NCBI RefSeq assembly: GCF_900107155.1
Contig: NZ_FNOX01000002.1
Coordinates: forward strand, 124,001-188,000
From: Pseudomonas salomonii
Lineage (GTDB): Bacteria > Pseudomonadota > Gammaproteobacteria > Pseudomonadales > Pseudomonadaceae
DNA: 64,000 nt
Reading direction: 5' to 3'
Shown: positions 26,888 to 36,671 of the stretch, piece by piece
Layout of the letters: every line of letters begins with the position of its first letter
How positions within the stretch are numbered: position 1 is the first letter of the stretch
Made by a program: the position numbers and the translations under genes
Notes under the pieces: generated by a model
Databases searched by the model: none
The model's input: only the letters and a program-made list of their open reading frames with translations
What the model was told of the DNA's origin: nothing

Positions 26888-28191
26888 AGGATTGCCTGGA
26901 TCAATTCGCGCGCGGCCGGGCGTTCACCGCCCAGCCGATAGGCTGCGCGCAAGGCGGATGCGCCCTGCCCGGCCTGCTCTTTTGTACGCGCGTGAACCCA
27001 GCCCAGCGGTCGTTGCGTGCTCACGTGTTCGCCGACAAAGGCCAACTCGCTGAAGCCCACGGACAGGTCCAGCACATCGTCCGGATGGCTGCGTCCACCG
27101 CCCAATGTCACCACCGCCAAACCCACCGCTCGGGTGTCGATGTCGGTGACACAGCCCTCCTCCTCGGCCCACACCGGCACCGACACGACCGCCTTGGGTA
27201 AATGCTCATCGGGTTTGTCGGTAAAACCCTGCGGGCCGCCCAGGGCAACCACCATCTGTTCAAAGCGCTGCAAGGCCGCGCCGCTCTGCCAGGCTTGAAG
27301 CAATTGATCACGGGCCTGAGCCTCGTCCCTCGCCAGGCCGGCCATCGTCAGTGCCTGGGTGGCCAGCGCCAACGTCACCGCCCACAGGCGCTCGCTGCGC
27401 ACCTCGCCCTTGAGCAAAGCGACCGCTTCAGCCACTTCCAGGGCATTGCCGGCACTGCGGGCCAGCGGCTGGTCCATGTCGGTGATCAGGGCACGGGTAT
27501 TGACTCCTGCACCGTTGGCCACTGCGACGATGCTGGCGGCGAGTGCTTGCGCCTGCTCAGGCTCAGCCATAAAGGCGCCGTTGCCGGTCTTCACATCCAT
27601 GATCAACACATCGAGGCCGGCGGCGAGTTTCTTGCCGAGGATCGACGCGGTGATCAGGTCGATCGACTCCACCGAGCCGGTCACATCACGGATCACGTAC
27701 AAGCGCTTGTCCGCCGGCGCGAGGTTGGCGGTCTGGCCGATGATCGCGCAGCCGACTTCGGCCACCACCGCACGCAGGCGTTCGGTGCTGGGGTGGCAGT
27801 CGTAGCCGGGGATGCTTTCGAGCTTGTCCAGGGTGCCGCCGGTATGCCCCAGGCCGCGCCCGGAGATCATCGGCACGTAACAGCCGCAGGCCGCCAGCAA
27901 GGGCGCGAGCAACAAGCTGATCATGTCGCCGACGCCGCCGGTGGAATGCTTGTCGACTACAGGCCCCGGCAGTTCCCACTTCAGTGTCTGGCCGGAGTCG
28001 CGCATTGCCTCGGTCAAGGCGATGCGCTCGCTCACGTCCATGCCCTTGATGAACACCGCCATGGCGAACGCCGCCACTTGCCCATCGCTGAGGCTACCGT
28101 CGGCAATGCCGGCGACGAACCGTTGAATGTCGATAGCGGCCAGGGCATGCCCGTCGCGCTTACGGCGAATCACTTCTTGTGGCAACCACAT
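26884..28191 (-). CDS. deoA: Thymidine phosphorylase
   Basis: A homodimeric enzyme of 435 residues that phosphorolyses thymidine (and deoxyuridine) to base plus deoxyribose-1-phosphate. The N-terminal helical domain starts [19 protein letters not shown]. The phosphate-binding motif [18 protein letters not shown] and the substrate strand [16 protein letters not shown] are present. It has a good GGAG ribosome-binding site and lies 10 bases after nupC, upstream of deoB in the same operon. Confidence 0.96.
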   Translation of the reverse strand: MWLPQEVIRRKRDGHALAAIDIQRFVAGIADGSLSDGQVAAFAMAVFIKGMDVSERIALTEAMRDSGQTLKWELPGPVVDKHSTGGVGDMISLLLAPLLAACGCYVPMISGRGLGHTGGTLDKLESIPGYDCHPSTERLRAVVAEVGCAIIGQTANLAPADKRLYVIRDVTGSVESIDLITASILGKKLAAGLDVLIMDVKTGNGAFMAEPEQAQALAASIVAVANGAGVNTRALITDMDQPLARSAGNALEVAEAVALLKGEVRSERLWAVTLALATQALTMAGLARDEAQARDQLLQAWQSGAALQRFEQMVVALGGPQGFTDKPDEHLPKAVVSVPVWAEEEGCVTDIDTRAVGLAVVTLGGGRSHPDDVLDLSVGFSELAFVGEHVSTQRPLGWVHARTKEQAGQGASALRAAYRLGGERPAARELIQAIL

Positions 28192-28201
28192 ACTGTGCTC
28201 C

Positions 28202-29467
28202 TTACAGCGAAATGAAAAAGCCGACGATCGCCGCGCTCATCAGGTTGGAAAGCGTGCCGCCGATCATGGCCCGCAGGCCCAGCCGCGCCAGTTCTTGACG
28301 CCGTTGCGGGGCGATGCCCGTGAGGCCGCCCAGCTGGATCGCAATCGAGGACAGGTTGGCAAAGCCGCACAGGGCGAAGGTGACGATCACCTGGGTGTGT
28401 GCCGACAACAGCGGCACCCCGGCTGCGGCGGCCTTGTCTGCGGTCAGGTAATTGGCCAGGTCGGCATAGGCGACAAACTCGTTGAGCACCAGTTTTTCCC
28501 CGATAAAGCCGCCGGCCAGCACCGCCTCATGCCACGGCACCCCGAGCAGAAACGCGATGGGCGCCAACACGTGCCCAAGCACCAGTTGCAAGGTCAGTTG
28601 CGGGTAGCCGAACCAGTTGCCCGCCCAGCCCAGCAGCCCGTTGAACAAGGCGATCAACGCGATAAACGAAAGCAGCATCGCGCCCACCGCCAAGGCCAGG
28701 CGCAAGCCGACCTGTGCGCCCTCGGCAGCCGCGTCGATGATATTGGTCGGCCGATTCTCGGCCTGCCCCAGCTCTTCAATCACCTCGTCGGTGCGGGCCG
28801 CTTCGGTTTCCGGCTCCATAAGCTTGGCCATCAACAACGCCCCCGGCGCCGACATGAAACACGCCGCGATCAGGTATTTGAGTTCCACCCCCAGCCCGGC
28901 GTAACCGAGCAGCACCGAACCTGCTACTGCGGCAAAACCACCGACCATCACCGCGAACAACTCAGAGCGCGTCAGCTTGGCAATGAACGGCCGAACCACC
29001 AGCGGCACCTCCGACTGGCCAATGAAAATCGCCGACGTGACCACCATCGACTCGACCCGACTGGTGCCCAGCAACAGACGCAGGCCGCCGCCCACCAGCC
29101 GGATAATCCAGCCCATCACGCCGATGTAATACAGCACTGAGATAAAGCTGCCGAAGAACACAATCATCGGCAATACCCGGATAGCAAATACAAACCCGCC
29201 ATTGCCGAACACTTCAAACATATGCGGTGAACTCAAACCGCCGAACAGAAACTCGATGCCTTTGTTGGCGTAGAGCTGCAGGGACGCCACCGCGCCCGAC
29301 AGCGCGGCGAGCACGGTCTGGCCCCAGGGCACGTACAGCGCAAAAGCGCCGATCAACACCTGAATCACAAAGGCCACCGAAACCGTGCGCCAATTGATCG
29401 AGCGTCGCTGGTGGGATAAAGCAATGGCAATGACAATAAGGGTCGCTATTCCGACAAGACTGATCAT
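28202..29467 (-). CDS. nupC: NupC-type nucleoside:proton symporter
   Basis: A concentrative nucleoside transporter (CNT family) of 421 residues in the inner membrane. It shows the Nucleos_tra_2 segment, the gate-domain serine-rich [19 protein letters not shown] and the C-terminal [20 protein letters not shown], which is diagnostic for NupC. It imports pyrimidine and other nucleosides for Cdd and DeoA. It lies 54 bases after cdd and ends 10 bases before deoA. Confidence 0.95.
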   Translation of the reverse strand: MISLVGIATLIVIAIALSHQRRSINWRTVSVAFVIQVLIGAFALYVPWGQTVLAALSGAVASLQLYANKGIEFLFGGLSSPHMFEVFGNGGFVFAIRVLPMIVFFGSFISVLYYIGVMGWIIRLVGGGLRLLLGTSRVESMVVTSAIFIGQSEVPLVVRPFIAKLTRSELFAVMVGGFAAVAGSVLLGYAGLGVELKYLIAACFMSAPGALLMAKLMEPETEAARTDEVIEELGQAENRPTNIIDAAAEGAQVGLRLALAVGAMLLSFIALIALFNGLLGWAGNWFGYPQLTLQLVLGHVLAPIAFLLGVPWHEAVLAGGFIGEKLVLNEFVAYADLANYLTADKAAAAGVPLLSAHTQVIVTFALCGFANLSSIAIQLGGLTGIAPQRRQELARLGLRAMIGGTLSNLMSAAIVGFFISL

Positions 29468-29521
29468 GCAGGCGTCTCAACAAGGGACCAAGCGGACGCA
29501 GGCCGGTTGGCCTGCCCAGGA

Positions 29522-29920
29522 TTAGAAAGCGTCGAAGGCGCCCGGCAGCAATTGCGCCAGGGTCCAGGTACGCGTGGCGGCCGGGCCACTGCCCTGGCAA
29601 ATCACCACTGCATCCTTGGCCATCAACTCCAGCATCACCTGGCGGCAGGCACCGCAAGGGCTTATCAGTGAAACGTTGGGTGCGTAAACCGCGATGGCCC
29701 TGAAACTGCCCGGCGCATGGCCCTGGCTGATGGCACTGAACAAAGCGCTGCGTTCGGCACAATTGGTCAGCCCGTAGGAGATATTCTCCACGTTGCAGCC
29801 CTGTACGACTTCCCCGTCGGCGGTCAGCAACGCCGCGCCGACCGGAAATTTGGAATAAGGCGAATACGTACGCTCGGCTGCCCGCTTGGCCTGTTCCATC
29901 AAACGCTGTTCAATTGTCAT
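29522..29920 (-). CDS. cdd: Cytidine deaminase
   Basis: A homotetrameric-type zinc enzyme of 132 residues that deaminates cytidine and deoxycytidine to uridine and deoxyuridine. Zinc ligands Cys54, Cys89 and Cys92 and the catalytic Glu56 are in TNCAERSAL and SPCGACRQV. First gene of the cdd-nupC-deoA-deoB operon, with a DeoR operator 61 bases upstream. Deaminated deoxycytidine would go straight to DeoA. Confidence 0.96.
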   Translation of the reverse strand: MTIEQRLMEQAKRAAERTYSPYSKFPVGAALLTADGEVVQGCNVENISYGLTNCAERSALFSAISQGHAPGSFRAIAVYAPNVSLISPCGACRQVMLELMAKDAVVICQGSGPAATRTWTLAQLLPGAFDAF

Positions 29921-29980
29921 TTACAGGGTGCATCCCATTTTTTGCGAGCACGTCCAGGACGGTCGTGACGCTCTTATGGG

Positions 29981-29996
29981 TGTTATTAAAATAACA
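29981..29996. promoter_or_regulatory. DeoR operator upstream of cdd
   Basis: TGTTATTAAAATAACA keeps both TGTTA and TAACA half-sites around a six-base centre, the layout found at 10761 and 14930. It is 61 bases before the cdd start and on the opposite side from the LysR gene, tying this operon to deoR 15 kb away. Confidence 0.82.
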
Positions 29997-30137
29997 TTTG
30001 ATGTGAATACTCAATCTTTATTTTTGCCCATGAACAAAATCACAAGGAGGCTTAACAATCGGGCCCCGTGCCCGTGGCGGTGCCTGACCACAGCCGGTAA
30101 CCTGAGCGCTCACCCACGCTGACCACCGAGGCGGCAC

Positions 30138-31034
30138 TTGGATTATTTCGCTGCGCTGACCGCCTTTGTCGAGGCCGCCGAAGGCAATAACTTCTCCCGG
30201 GCGGCTGAGCGACTGGGCATCAAGGCATCCACGGTCTCGCGCTACGTGAAGGATCTTGAGCAGGATTTGGGCATCGCCCTGTTCAACCGTTCGACACGCA
30301 CGCTGCACCTGACCGAAGGCGGCCAGACGTTTCTGCTGCACGCCCGCCGTGTACTGGATGAGCTTGAGCAAGCCAAGGCCGCCACCTCGGCGCTCAACCA
30401 GCAACCCCGTGGGGTGCTCAAACTCAATTTGCCGCCCGCGTTTGCCCGACACCATATCCTGCCGGTCTTGAACCGGTTCCTGGCGCGCTACCCGCAAATC
30501 AAGCTGGAGTTGGTACTGGATAACGCCCAGGTCAACCTGATTCATTCAGGCGTAGACCTGGCGATTCGGATTGGCGCCCTGCCCGACTCCACGCTCAAGG
30601 CGCGCAAGATCTGCGCGGGGAAGTACCTGTTGGTGGCCAGCCCGGCGTTTTGTGAGCAGCACGCGGCCCCAGCGACACCGGCAGACCTGGCCGGCCTGCC
30701 CGCCATCTTGAGCCTCCATGATGTTGCCTTCGAGGCCGGTGGTGAAGTGTTGCCGCTGGTATACGGTGACTGTATCCGTATCAACGACCTGGACGCGCAA
30801 CTGCTCGCTGCACGCCAAGGCCTGGGCTTTGCCTTGCTGCCGGATTGGCTGGTGAGCAAAAGCCTTGAGGCGGGCGAGCTACAGGCCTGGTTGCCGCACT
30901 GGAACATCCTGGGGGCTGAACAGGCGTTTGCGGTGTGGTTTGTCTACCCGCCCAAGCGCATCGTGTCGTCCAAGGTCCGCTGTTTTATCGACTTTATTGT
31001 CGAACAGCTGGGCGAAACGCCGTATTGGAAATAA
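30138..31034 (+). CDS. LysR family transcriptional regulator
   Basis: A 298-residue LTTR. The N-terminal winged helix-turn-helix reads FVEAAEGNNFSRAAERLGI and ASTVSRYVKDLEQDLG; an effector domain covers residues about 90-295. Start is TTG with GAGG seven bases upstream; there is no in-frame ATG nearby. It is divergent from cdd, but the deo operators already explain that operon. Members of this subgroup often control neighbouring oxidoreductase or efflux genes; no target is evident. Confidence 0.92.
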   Translation: MDYFAALTAFVEAAEGNNFSRAAERLGIKASTVSRYVKDLEQDLGIALFNRSTRTLHLTEGGQTFLLHARRVLDELEQAKAATSALNQQPRGVLKLNLPPAFARHHILPVLNRFLARYPQIKLELVLDNAQVNLIHSGVDLAIRIGALPDSTLKARKICAGKYLLVASPAFCEQHAAPATPADLAGLPAILSLHDVAFEAGGEVLPLVYGDCIRINDLDAQLLAARQGLGFALLPDWLVSKSLEAGELQAWLPHWNILGAEQAFAVWFVYPPKRIVSSKVRCFIDFIVEQLGETPYWK

Positions 31035-31043
31035 AGCAAAACC

Positions 31044-31130
31044 TGTGGGAGCTGGCTGGCCTGCGATGCAAGCAGCTCGGTACATCAGGCAGATCGAGTT
31101 GATGCAATCGCAGGCCAGCCAGCTCCCACA
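31044..31130. repeat. REPIN (inverted pair of REPs)
   Basis: TGTGGGAGCTGGCTGGCCTG opens the element and its complement closes it 87 bases later, as in the REPIN doublets of fluorescent pseudomonads. It lies between two converging genes. Confidence 0.8.
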
Positions 31131-31146
31131 TTTTGACCGAGTACTG

Positions 31147-32088
31147 TCAGCTGAAGCGGATATCCAGGGCCCGCAGGTAGGTTTGCAGCCCGGCGTCCTG
31201 GATCGGGATCAGGAATGCCTCGGTGTCCGATTCGTTGAAATGCGCATGCCAATAACCCGGTGGCGTTACGAACGCCAGGCCCGGCGACCAGTCCACCCGC
31301 ACCGGGTTGCGGATCTGGCCGTCGGCGTCCAGCTCCGTGCCCACCAGTGAATAACAGCCCTTGGGGCAGTCGATGATGAAGTCCAGCGCAATCGACTGGT
31401 GCCGGTGCGGCTTCTGGATCGAGCCCGGCGGCAGAATGCCGTACATGGCCCAAAGCACATGCGTGACCGTTCGGGTCTGGGGGAAATTGCGGTTGCCGAG
31501 CAAAATGCTGATGCGGCTGCGGTCCTGGGCGCGGGGATCATCCGCCGCTTCCCGCAGCTTCTGGTTGGCCAGCGCGGCGGGATACAGCGTCGGCACGAAG
31601 CGATCAGCGCTGCGCGTCACGCCCAGGTAGCGCAACAGCGGTTCGTCATGCACGTAGTACAGGCGTGCATCCTGTGACGCACTGAAACGCGCGGGCTGCA
31701 GGCCAGGCAGCGCGATAAAGCAACCGCTGGACCATGGGATATCATGCTCGCCCTGCACCACCCGGCCCTCGCCTGCGATGACATAAAACACCTGTGAGGT
31801 CGCATTGGGGTGCAGGTCCAGGGCATCACCGGCGTTCAAGCGAATAAAGTTGGCACACAACCCCGGCCCGGTCGCCGGGCCTTCACAGCCCAACGCGTCG
31901 CTGAGGTCCAGCGCGACCACCCGCGAGGCGCCGCTGTCGTACAGCGAGGCCGGGAAGCTGTGGTAGGGAATGCGGGTAATCAGGTTGGCACTGATCGGGT
32001 TGGCCGCCTTGCTGTATTCGAAGTACTCGGCGTCCACTTGCTCGTTTGGCACTGCATCGGTCAGGTCGGGTTTGAATTCGCGGTTCAT
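31147..32088 (-). CDS. Bicupin domain protein
   Basis: A 313-residue protein with two cupin barrels. The first (residues about 80-150) shows LHPNATSQVFYVIAGEG and a following ALPGLQPARF; the second (about 225-300) has KPHRHQSIALDFIIDCPKG and TPPGYWHAHF with the histidines expected for metal binding. It resembles gentisate-dioxygenase-like bicupins, but the substrate is unknown. The ATG at 32088 is preceded by TGAGGTG; a TTG one codon earlier is unlikely. It is divergent from the oxaloacetate decarboxylase gene. Confidence 0.82.
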   Translation of the reverse strand: MNREFKPDLTDAVPNEQVDAEYFEYSKAANPISANLITRIPYHSFPASLYDSGASRVVALDLSDALGCEGPATGPGLCANFIRLNAGDALDLHPNATSQVFYVIAGEGRVVQGEHDIPWSSGCFIALPGLQPARFSASQDARLYYVHDEPLLRYLGVTRSADRFVPTLYPAALANQKLREAADDPRAQDRSRISILLGNRNFPQTRTVTHVLWAMYGILPPGSIQKPHRHQSIALDFIIDCPKGCYSLVGTELDADGQIRNPVRVDWSPGLAFVTPPGYWHAHFNESDTEAFLIPIQDAGLQTYLRALDIRFS

Positions 32089-32367
32089 CAATCACCTCAG
32101 GCTTGGGCGGGTTTGAATCCACTATAGGCAGTGCGTCTGCAGGGATTAAGCACTGTGTCGGCACAGCAGTTGTGCAGGATGGGGCGGCTCCGCCCTGCGA
32201 CGGTGCAATCGGTCTGTCCAGCGCCTGAGCGTGAACCGATGATCCATATGTTCGGCGTTATCTCATGCTCAAACGTCATAATCCCCGGTTCCTCTGCGTG
32301 GTAATCTTGGCGCCACCACGAATAGACATTGATCGTCACATGACGATGACCAAAGCCAGGAAAGAAC

Positions 32368-33237
32368 ATGCCAAAGATTTCTCACTCAGCGTTGCGCCGC
32401 AACTTCCGTGAACTGCTTGCAAAACACATCTGCGTTGAAACCGCCTCCGTCTTCGACCCCATGTCCGCGCGCATCGCCGCCGACCTGGGTTTTGAAGTCG
32501 GCATCCTCGGTGGTTCGGTCGCCTCGTTGCAGGTACTGGCGGCCCCCGATTTTGCGTTGATCACACTGAGTGAGTTCGTTGAACAGGCCACCCGCATCGG
32601 CCGCGTCGCCCAACTGCCGTTTATTGCCGACGCCGACCACGGTTACGGCAATGCGCTGAACGTGATGCGCACGGTCGAAGAACTTGAGCGTGCCGGTGTG
32701 GCCGCGCTGACCATTGAAGACACGCTGTTGCCGGCGCAGTTCGGGCGCAAGTCCACCGACTTGATTTCCGTCGAGGAAGGCATCGGCAAAGTCAAGGCGG
32801 CGCTGGAAGCGCGTGTCGACCCTGAACTGTCGATCATTGCGCGCACCAATGCCGGCGTGCTGCCCACCGAAGATGTGATCGCACGCACCAAGGCCTACGA
32901 GAAAGCCGGCGCGGACGGCATCTGCATGGTTGGCGTCAAAGACTTCGACCACCTTGAGCAGATCGCCGCCAACCTGACGGTGCCGTTGATGCTGGTGACC
33001 TACGGCAACCCGCAGCTCAATGACAGCGAGCGCCTGGCGGCCCTGGGCGTGCGCATTGTGGTGGCCGGCCACGGCGCCTACTTTGCGTCGATCAAAGCCA
33101 CTTACGACAGCCTGCGCGCCCAGCGCAAGCTGACCGGCAGCACCTCCAACCTCAGCGCTACGGAGCTGACCCATACCTACACATTGCCGGAAAGCTATGT
33201 GGCCTGGGCTGAAGAGTTTATGGATGTAAAAGAGTAA
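32368..33237 (+). CDS. Oxaloacetate decarboxylase (isocitrate lyase/PEP mutase superfamily)
   Basis: A 289-residue TIM-barrel enzyme close in length and sequence to Pseudomonas aeruginosa PA4872, which decarboxylates oxaloacetate. Metal and substrate residues are visible in [18 protein letters not shown] and TIEDTLLP; the lyase-type cysteine motif is replaced by [11 protein letters not shown]. The product is pyruvate plus CO2 in the cytoplasm. It stands alone with a divergent bicupin gene upstream. Confidence 0.9.
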   Translation: MPKISHSALRRNFRELLAKHICVETASVFDPMSARIAADLGFEVGILGGSVASLQVLAAPDFALITLSEFVEQATRIGRVAQLPFIADADHGYGNALNVMRTVEELERAGVAALTIEDTLLPAQFGRKSTDLISVEEGIGKVKAALEARVDPELSIIARTNAGVLPTEDVIARTKAYEKAGADGICMVGVKDFDHLEQIAANLTVPLMLVTYGNPQLNDSERLAALGVRIVVAGHGAYFASIKATYDSLRAQRKLTGSTSNLSATELTHTYTLPESYVAWAEEFMDVKE

Positions 33238-33708
33238 TTGATGCAGATCGGTTTTAGGCGGGAGGGGCTTGCTCCCACCTCTGACCGCAGCCAGGCACAT
33301 GCAACAGTGTTGTTACACACCCGAATTAAATTCAGCACACTTATATAGCCATGATTGATAAAGCGATGGCGATGATGAATTTTTATATAAGTGCGTTTAA
33401 CTTAATAAAAAAATCCGCCGCAGAGCCTGCGGCGGCAAACCAAAGGTTTTTGTCGAAGCAGAGCGGCTAAGACCCCATCAACGCTACACCTTTAAAAAAT
33501 TAAACGAGGTGAAGTTTAATTAATCCAGTTTAATCCCCGCCACCGCTGCATCCCTCGAAAAATGTGATAAAAATCAGCTTCGACAACCACGTCGAGCACA
33601 ATAAAAACAGCATTACGCTTACCTGAAACATCTGCCATACAACCTTAAGCGCACTCCAAGCATGCGGTGTTTCTGTGCACGCGTTAATTATTCCGGGGAA
33701 GTAACAAC
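33238..33708. other. Intergenic region before the porin, with a - strand terminator
   Basis: A 471-base gap. A single REP-like palindrome sits near 33255-33275. At 33415-33435 CCGCCGCAG pairs with CTGCGGCGG; on the - strand this hairpin is followed by GGATTTTTTTATT, the signature of an intrinsic terminator for leftward transcription. No - strand gene precedes it, so a small RNA starting somewhere in 33440-33620 is possible. The rest is AT-rich porin promoter and leader. Confidence 0.45.
33415..33435 (-). terminator. Intrinsic terminator on the - strand
   Basis: Nine-base GC-rich perfect stem with an AGC loop and a seven-T run downstream on the - strand. Strong by sequence; what it terminates is not known. 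Confidence 0.7.
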
Positions 33709-35031
33709 ATGATCAAACAGTGGAGCCTGTTAACGCTGGCGGTGTGCGCCAGTATCAGCCAAGCGGCCCTCGCCGAGTCGGTCAGCGACCAGGCCGATTC
33801 CAAAGGTTTTATCGACGGCAGTAGCATTAGCGGGTTGTTGCGCAACTATTACTTCGACCGCGACCGCCAAAGTGGCAAGGCCGACAACCGCGACTGGACC
33901 CAAGGCGCGATGCTCAACTACGCCTCGGGCTTTACCCAGGGCACCATCGGCTTTGGTGTGGATGCCTACGCCTACGGCGCGATGAAACTCGACGCCACCC
34001 ACGCCGATGCCGGCACCGGTGAATTGCCGACCAACCGCAATGGCGACCCGGAAAATGGCTACGGTTCTGTGGGCGCTGCGGTAAAGATCAAGGTCTCCAA
34101 GACCCAGCTCAAATTCGGTGACATGCAACCCACCGCGCCGGTATTCGCCACCGGCGGTACGCGTATTTTGCCGCAGACCGCCACCGGCTTTGACCTGACC
34201 AGCAGCGAAATCGCCGGCCTGGACCTGGAAGCCGGGCACTTCACCAGCACCAACAGTGGCATGACCAGCAACCACGACCACGATATCTACGCGACCTACG
34301 CCAACGTGGCGGCCAACAGCGCAAGTTTTGTCGGCGGCAAATACACTTTCACCCCGTCGTTGAGCGCGACCCTGTATGCCGGCGAGCTGGAGGACATCTG
34401 GCGCCAGTACTACACCAACCTCAACTACGTGATCGCGCTGGGGCATGACCAGTCACTGGCGCTGGACGGCAACCTGTACCGCACCCTCGACACCGGCAGC
34501 GCCAAGGCCGGGGCCATCAACAACACCACCTACTCGGTGGCGGCGGCCTACTCGTTCCTGGCGGCGCATACCCTGACGCTGTCGTTCCAGAAAGTCCACG
34601 GCGACACGCCGTTCGACTACATCGGCACCGGCAACAACGGCGCGGGCGAAGGCGGCGACTCGGTGTTCCTGGCCAACTCGATCCAATGGGGCGACTTCAA
34701 CGGGCCGGGCGAACAGTCGTGGGGCGTGCGTTATGACCTGAACATGGCCAGCTACGGCGTACCGGGTTTGAGCTTCATGACCCGTTACGTCAACGGCTCG
34801 GATATCAACGGTACTCGCACCCCGACCAACAGCGCCTATGCCGGGGACTACGGCGCCGACGGCGACCACCACGAGACCGATGTGGAAGCCAAATACGTGC
34901 TGCAAAGCGGCCCGGCGAAAAACCTGTCGTTTCGCGTGCGTGACGCCATGGTTTCATCCAACGCTGACCAACGCGATGGCAAGTTGAATGAACTGCGGGT
35001 GATCGTCGACTACCCGTTTACCCTGTTGTAA
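33709..35031 (+). CDS. OprD family outer-membrane porin
   Basis: A 440-residue, 18-strand-type substrate-specific porin. Signal peptide ends at residues AALA, about position 22. The mature N-terminus DSKGFIDGSSISGLLRNYYF is typical of the OprD/Opd family, as are the alternating aromatic strands and the C-terminal DYPFTLL. Members take up amino acids or small carboxylates across the outer membrane; which one cannot be told here. It is followed by a GC-rich hairpin. Confidence 0.94.
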   Translation: MIKQWSLLTLAVCASISQAALAESVSDQADSKGFIDGSSISGLLRNYYFDRDRQSGKADNRDWTQGAMLNYASGFTQGTIGFGVDAYAYGAMKLDATHADAGTGELPTNRNGDPENGYGSVGAAVKIKVSKTQLKFGDMQPTAPVFATGGTRILPQTATGFDLTSSEIAGLDLEAGHFTSTNSGMTSNHDHDIYATYANVAANSASFVGGKYTFTPSLSATLYAGELEDIWRQYYTNLNYVIALGHDQSLALDGNLYRTLDTGSAKAGAINNTTYSVAAAYSFLAAHTLTLSFQKVHGDTPFDYIGTGNNGAGEGGDSVFLANSIQWGDFNGPGEQSWGVRYDLNMASYGVPGLSFMTRYVNGSDINGTRTPTNSAYAGDYGADGDHHETDVEAKYVLQSGPAKNLSFRVRDAMVSSNADQRDGKLNELRVIVDYPFTLL

Positions 35032-35041
35032 GTGGCTTGGT

Positions 35042-35072
35042 TGCGCGGGCCTATGGTTTCGTGGCCCGCGCA
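35042..35072. terminator. GC-rich hairpin after the porin gene
   Basis: TGCGCGGGCC and GGCCCGCGCA form a perfect 10-bp stem around an 11-base loop, 11 bases after the porin stop, between two converging genes. T-run weak. Confidence 0.5.
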
Positions 35073-35104
35073 TTCAGGCGCTATGCCGCGCGTTTTAGAA
35101 CGTC

Positions 35105-35902
35105 TCAGGGCCTGACAATGAACCCGCTGTAATCGGTCGACGGCTGCATTTCAAAGTAAGTCTGCTGAGCATTAAGCGCAGGAACAGGACCGTGGAGGAA
35201 TAATCTTACGTGCTGGCCACTGGTCCATCCTTCGGCCACAGGGTCAGTGGGTTTGATTTTCACCCGGATGGGCACGGGCTTATTGGCTGTCTCGAACTTA
35301 AGCCACGTCACAACCAGGATGGCCTTGTCCAGGACAGTGGCAGTCGCTTGGGCATAAATGACCTTTTGATCACATTCCAGTAACGCAATGTTCTTTTGGG
35401 AGGCGTTCATCTGAGCGAAAGCGTCGAAGTAAGCCAGTTGCCGCCCAGCGATCGATAACGGCGCTTGGTGACGTTGACTCACTGACATCGCGGACCATGC
35501 GTCAACCACCTCGGCCAGGGTGCCCGGGTGCATGGCAGGCGCCTCACTCACTTGCGCTACCAACGCTTGCATTTGCGCCTGCGAAGGTTTGGCGCTTTTA
35601 CGTCGTTTGGCCAGTTTGCCCAGATGACTGGGAATCAATGGCGGTGCTATATGGGCAGTTCTTGGAGTGAGTTGCACAGGAACGTCGGACGCTTGAGTTT
35701 TTTCCTTTTCGTGCGCGCAGCCTGGCTTATGTGAATTCAGGGCTTTGAAAAAAAAGTTATCCCTTTGCGAAATTGAAGCCACAACTTCTTCGAGGCAACA
35801 TTTGCAAAAATAAAAAAGTGCTCTGTCGCTATGGGCAAAGCGGGCTGACACCTTCGCGTCCATGTCCCAACACACTGCCTCCGTCATCAGTTCTTTTGCC
35901 AT
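35105..35902 (-). CDS. Hypothetical protein with a CoiA-like zinc motif
   Basis: A 265-residue protein I cannot assign. The N-terminal 65 residues hold a compact Cys/His cluster (FCKCCLEEV followed by NSHKPGCAHEKEK) that looks like a zinc ribbon of the kind found at the start of CoiA-like proteins. A basic, proline-rich linker (PSHLGKLAKRRKSAKPSQ) follows. The C-terminal half (about 120-265) is a mixed domain with no catalytic signature. No signal peptide. It is isolated and convergent with the porin; a DNA- or RNA-linked role is only a guess. Confidence 0.65.
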   Translation of the reverse strand: MAKELMTEAVCWDMDAKVSARFAHSDRALFYFCKCCLEEVVASISQRDNFFFKALNSHKPGCAHEKEKTQASDVPVQLTPRTAHIAPPLIPSHLGKLAKRRKSAKPSQAQMQALVAQVSEAPAMHPGTLAEVVDAWSAMSVSQRHQAPLSIAGRQLAYFDAFAQMNASQKNIALLECDQKVIYAQATATVLDKAILVVTWLKFETANKPVPIRVKIKPTDPVAEGWTSGQHVRLFLHGPVPALNAQQTYFEMQPSTDYSGFIVRP

Positions 35903-36052
35903 CAGGTGTGCTTACCCTTTACTTAGCGTTGTTTAGCCCACCAGCTTACCTATCAACGTTGTGAGCGACCACCGTCACGGACGCCGTGACCTTGCCGCCC
36001 CCTGTGTTTAAACTGCGCACCAACATTCGTTCCAATTTTTTATGAGGCGCCC

Positions 36053-36433
36053 ATGGCCAACCACGACCTGTCCTTCACCCCCGACCCGGATGCCGATTCC
36101 ATCTCCAGCGACGTCATCGGTTTCAATGGCATCCTGGTCTCCACCCAAATTCCGACCCACGCCGACGGCAGCCTGGAACTGGGCGATATCACCCTGCAAA
36201 GCGAATGCACCCTGCAAGCGCTGAAGGTCGCGCTGGAGAAAGCCGGCAGCTCCATGGACCGGGTGATGCACCTGACCATCTACCTCACCGACATGGCTGA
36301 TCGCGCGGCATTCAACGAAGTCTACAAGCGTTTTTTCGCCAAGCCCTGGCCTGTGCGTGCAGCCGTTGGCGTTGCTGCGTTGGCGGTAGAAGGCATGCGC
36401 GTGGAAGTCACCGCGATGGCAGCCAAAGCCTGA
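36053..36433 (+). CDS. RidA family protein
   Basis: A 126-residue trimer-forming YjgF/YER057c/UK114 protein. Family features are visible: GFNGILVSTQIP, LKVALEKAGSSMDRVMHLTIYLTD and PVRAAVGVAALAVEGMRVEV with the conserved arginine. RidA hydrolyses reactive enamine/imine intermediates from PLP enzymes; subgroup members can differ in activity. It is monocistronic and followed by a REPIN. Confidence 0.92.
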   Translation: MANHDLSFTPDPDADSISSDVIGFNGILVSTQIPTHADGSLELGDITLQSECTLQALKVALEKAGSSMDRVMHLTIYLTDMADRAAFNEVYKRFFAKPWPVRAAVGVAALAVEGMRVEVTAMAAKA

Positions 36434-36458
36434 GTTCCAAGCCACAGCACAGATCCAC

Positions 36459-36548
36459 TGTGGGAGCGGGCTTGCTCGCGAAGAGGGCGTGTCAGTTGAT
36501 GCATGTGGCGACTCACACACCGCATTAGCGAGCAAGCCCGCTCCCACA
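36459..36548. repeat. REPIN (inverted pair of REPs)
   Basis: TGTGGGAGCGGGCTTGCTCG opens the element and its near-complement closes it 90 bases later. The same REP type occurs at 51501-51587. Confidence 0.85.
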
Positions 36549-36671
36549 GGTTGCGCCGGACGAGGCTTCAATAGCCTCTCCCTCAGCGAGGCAGCCCTGC
36601 GGTAGATGCCGGTCAGGCATTTCACAGCTACAATGCGCGCCTCAACCGTGACAAGCCTGACTAAAAAAACT

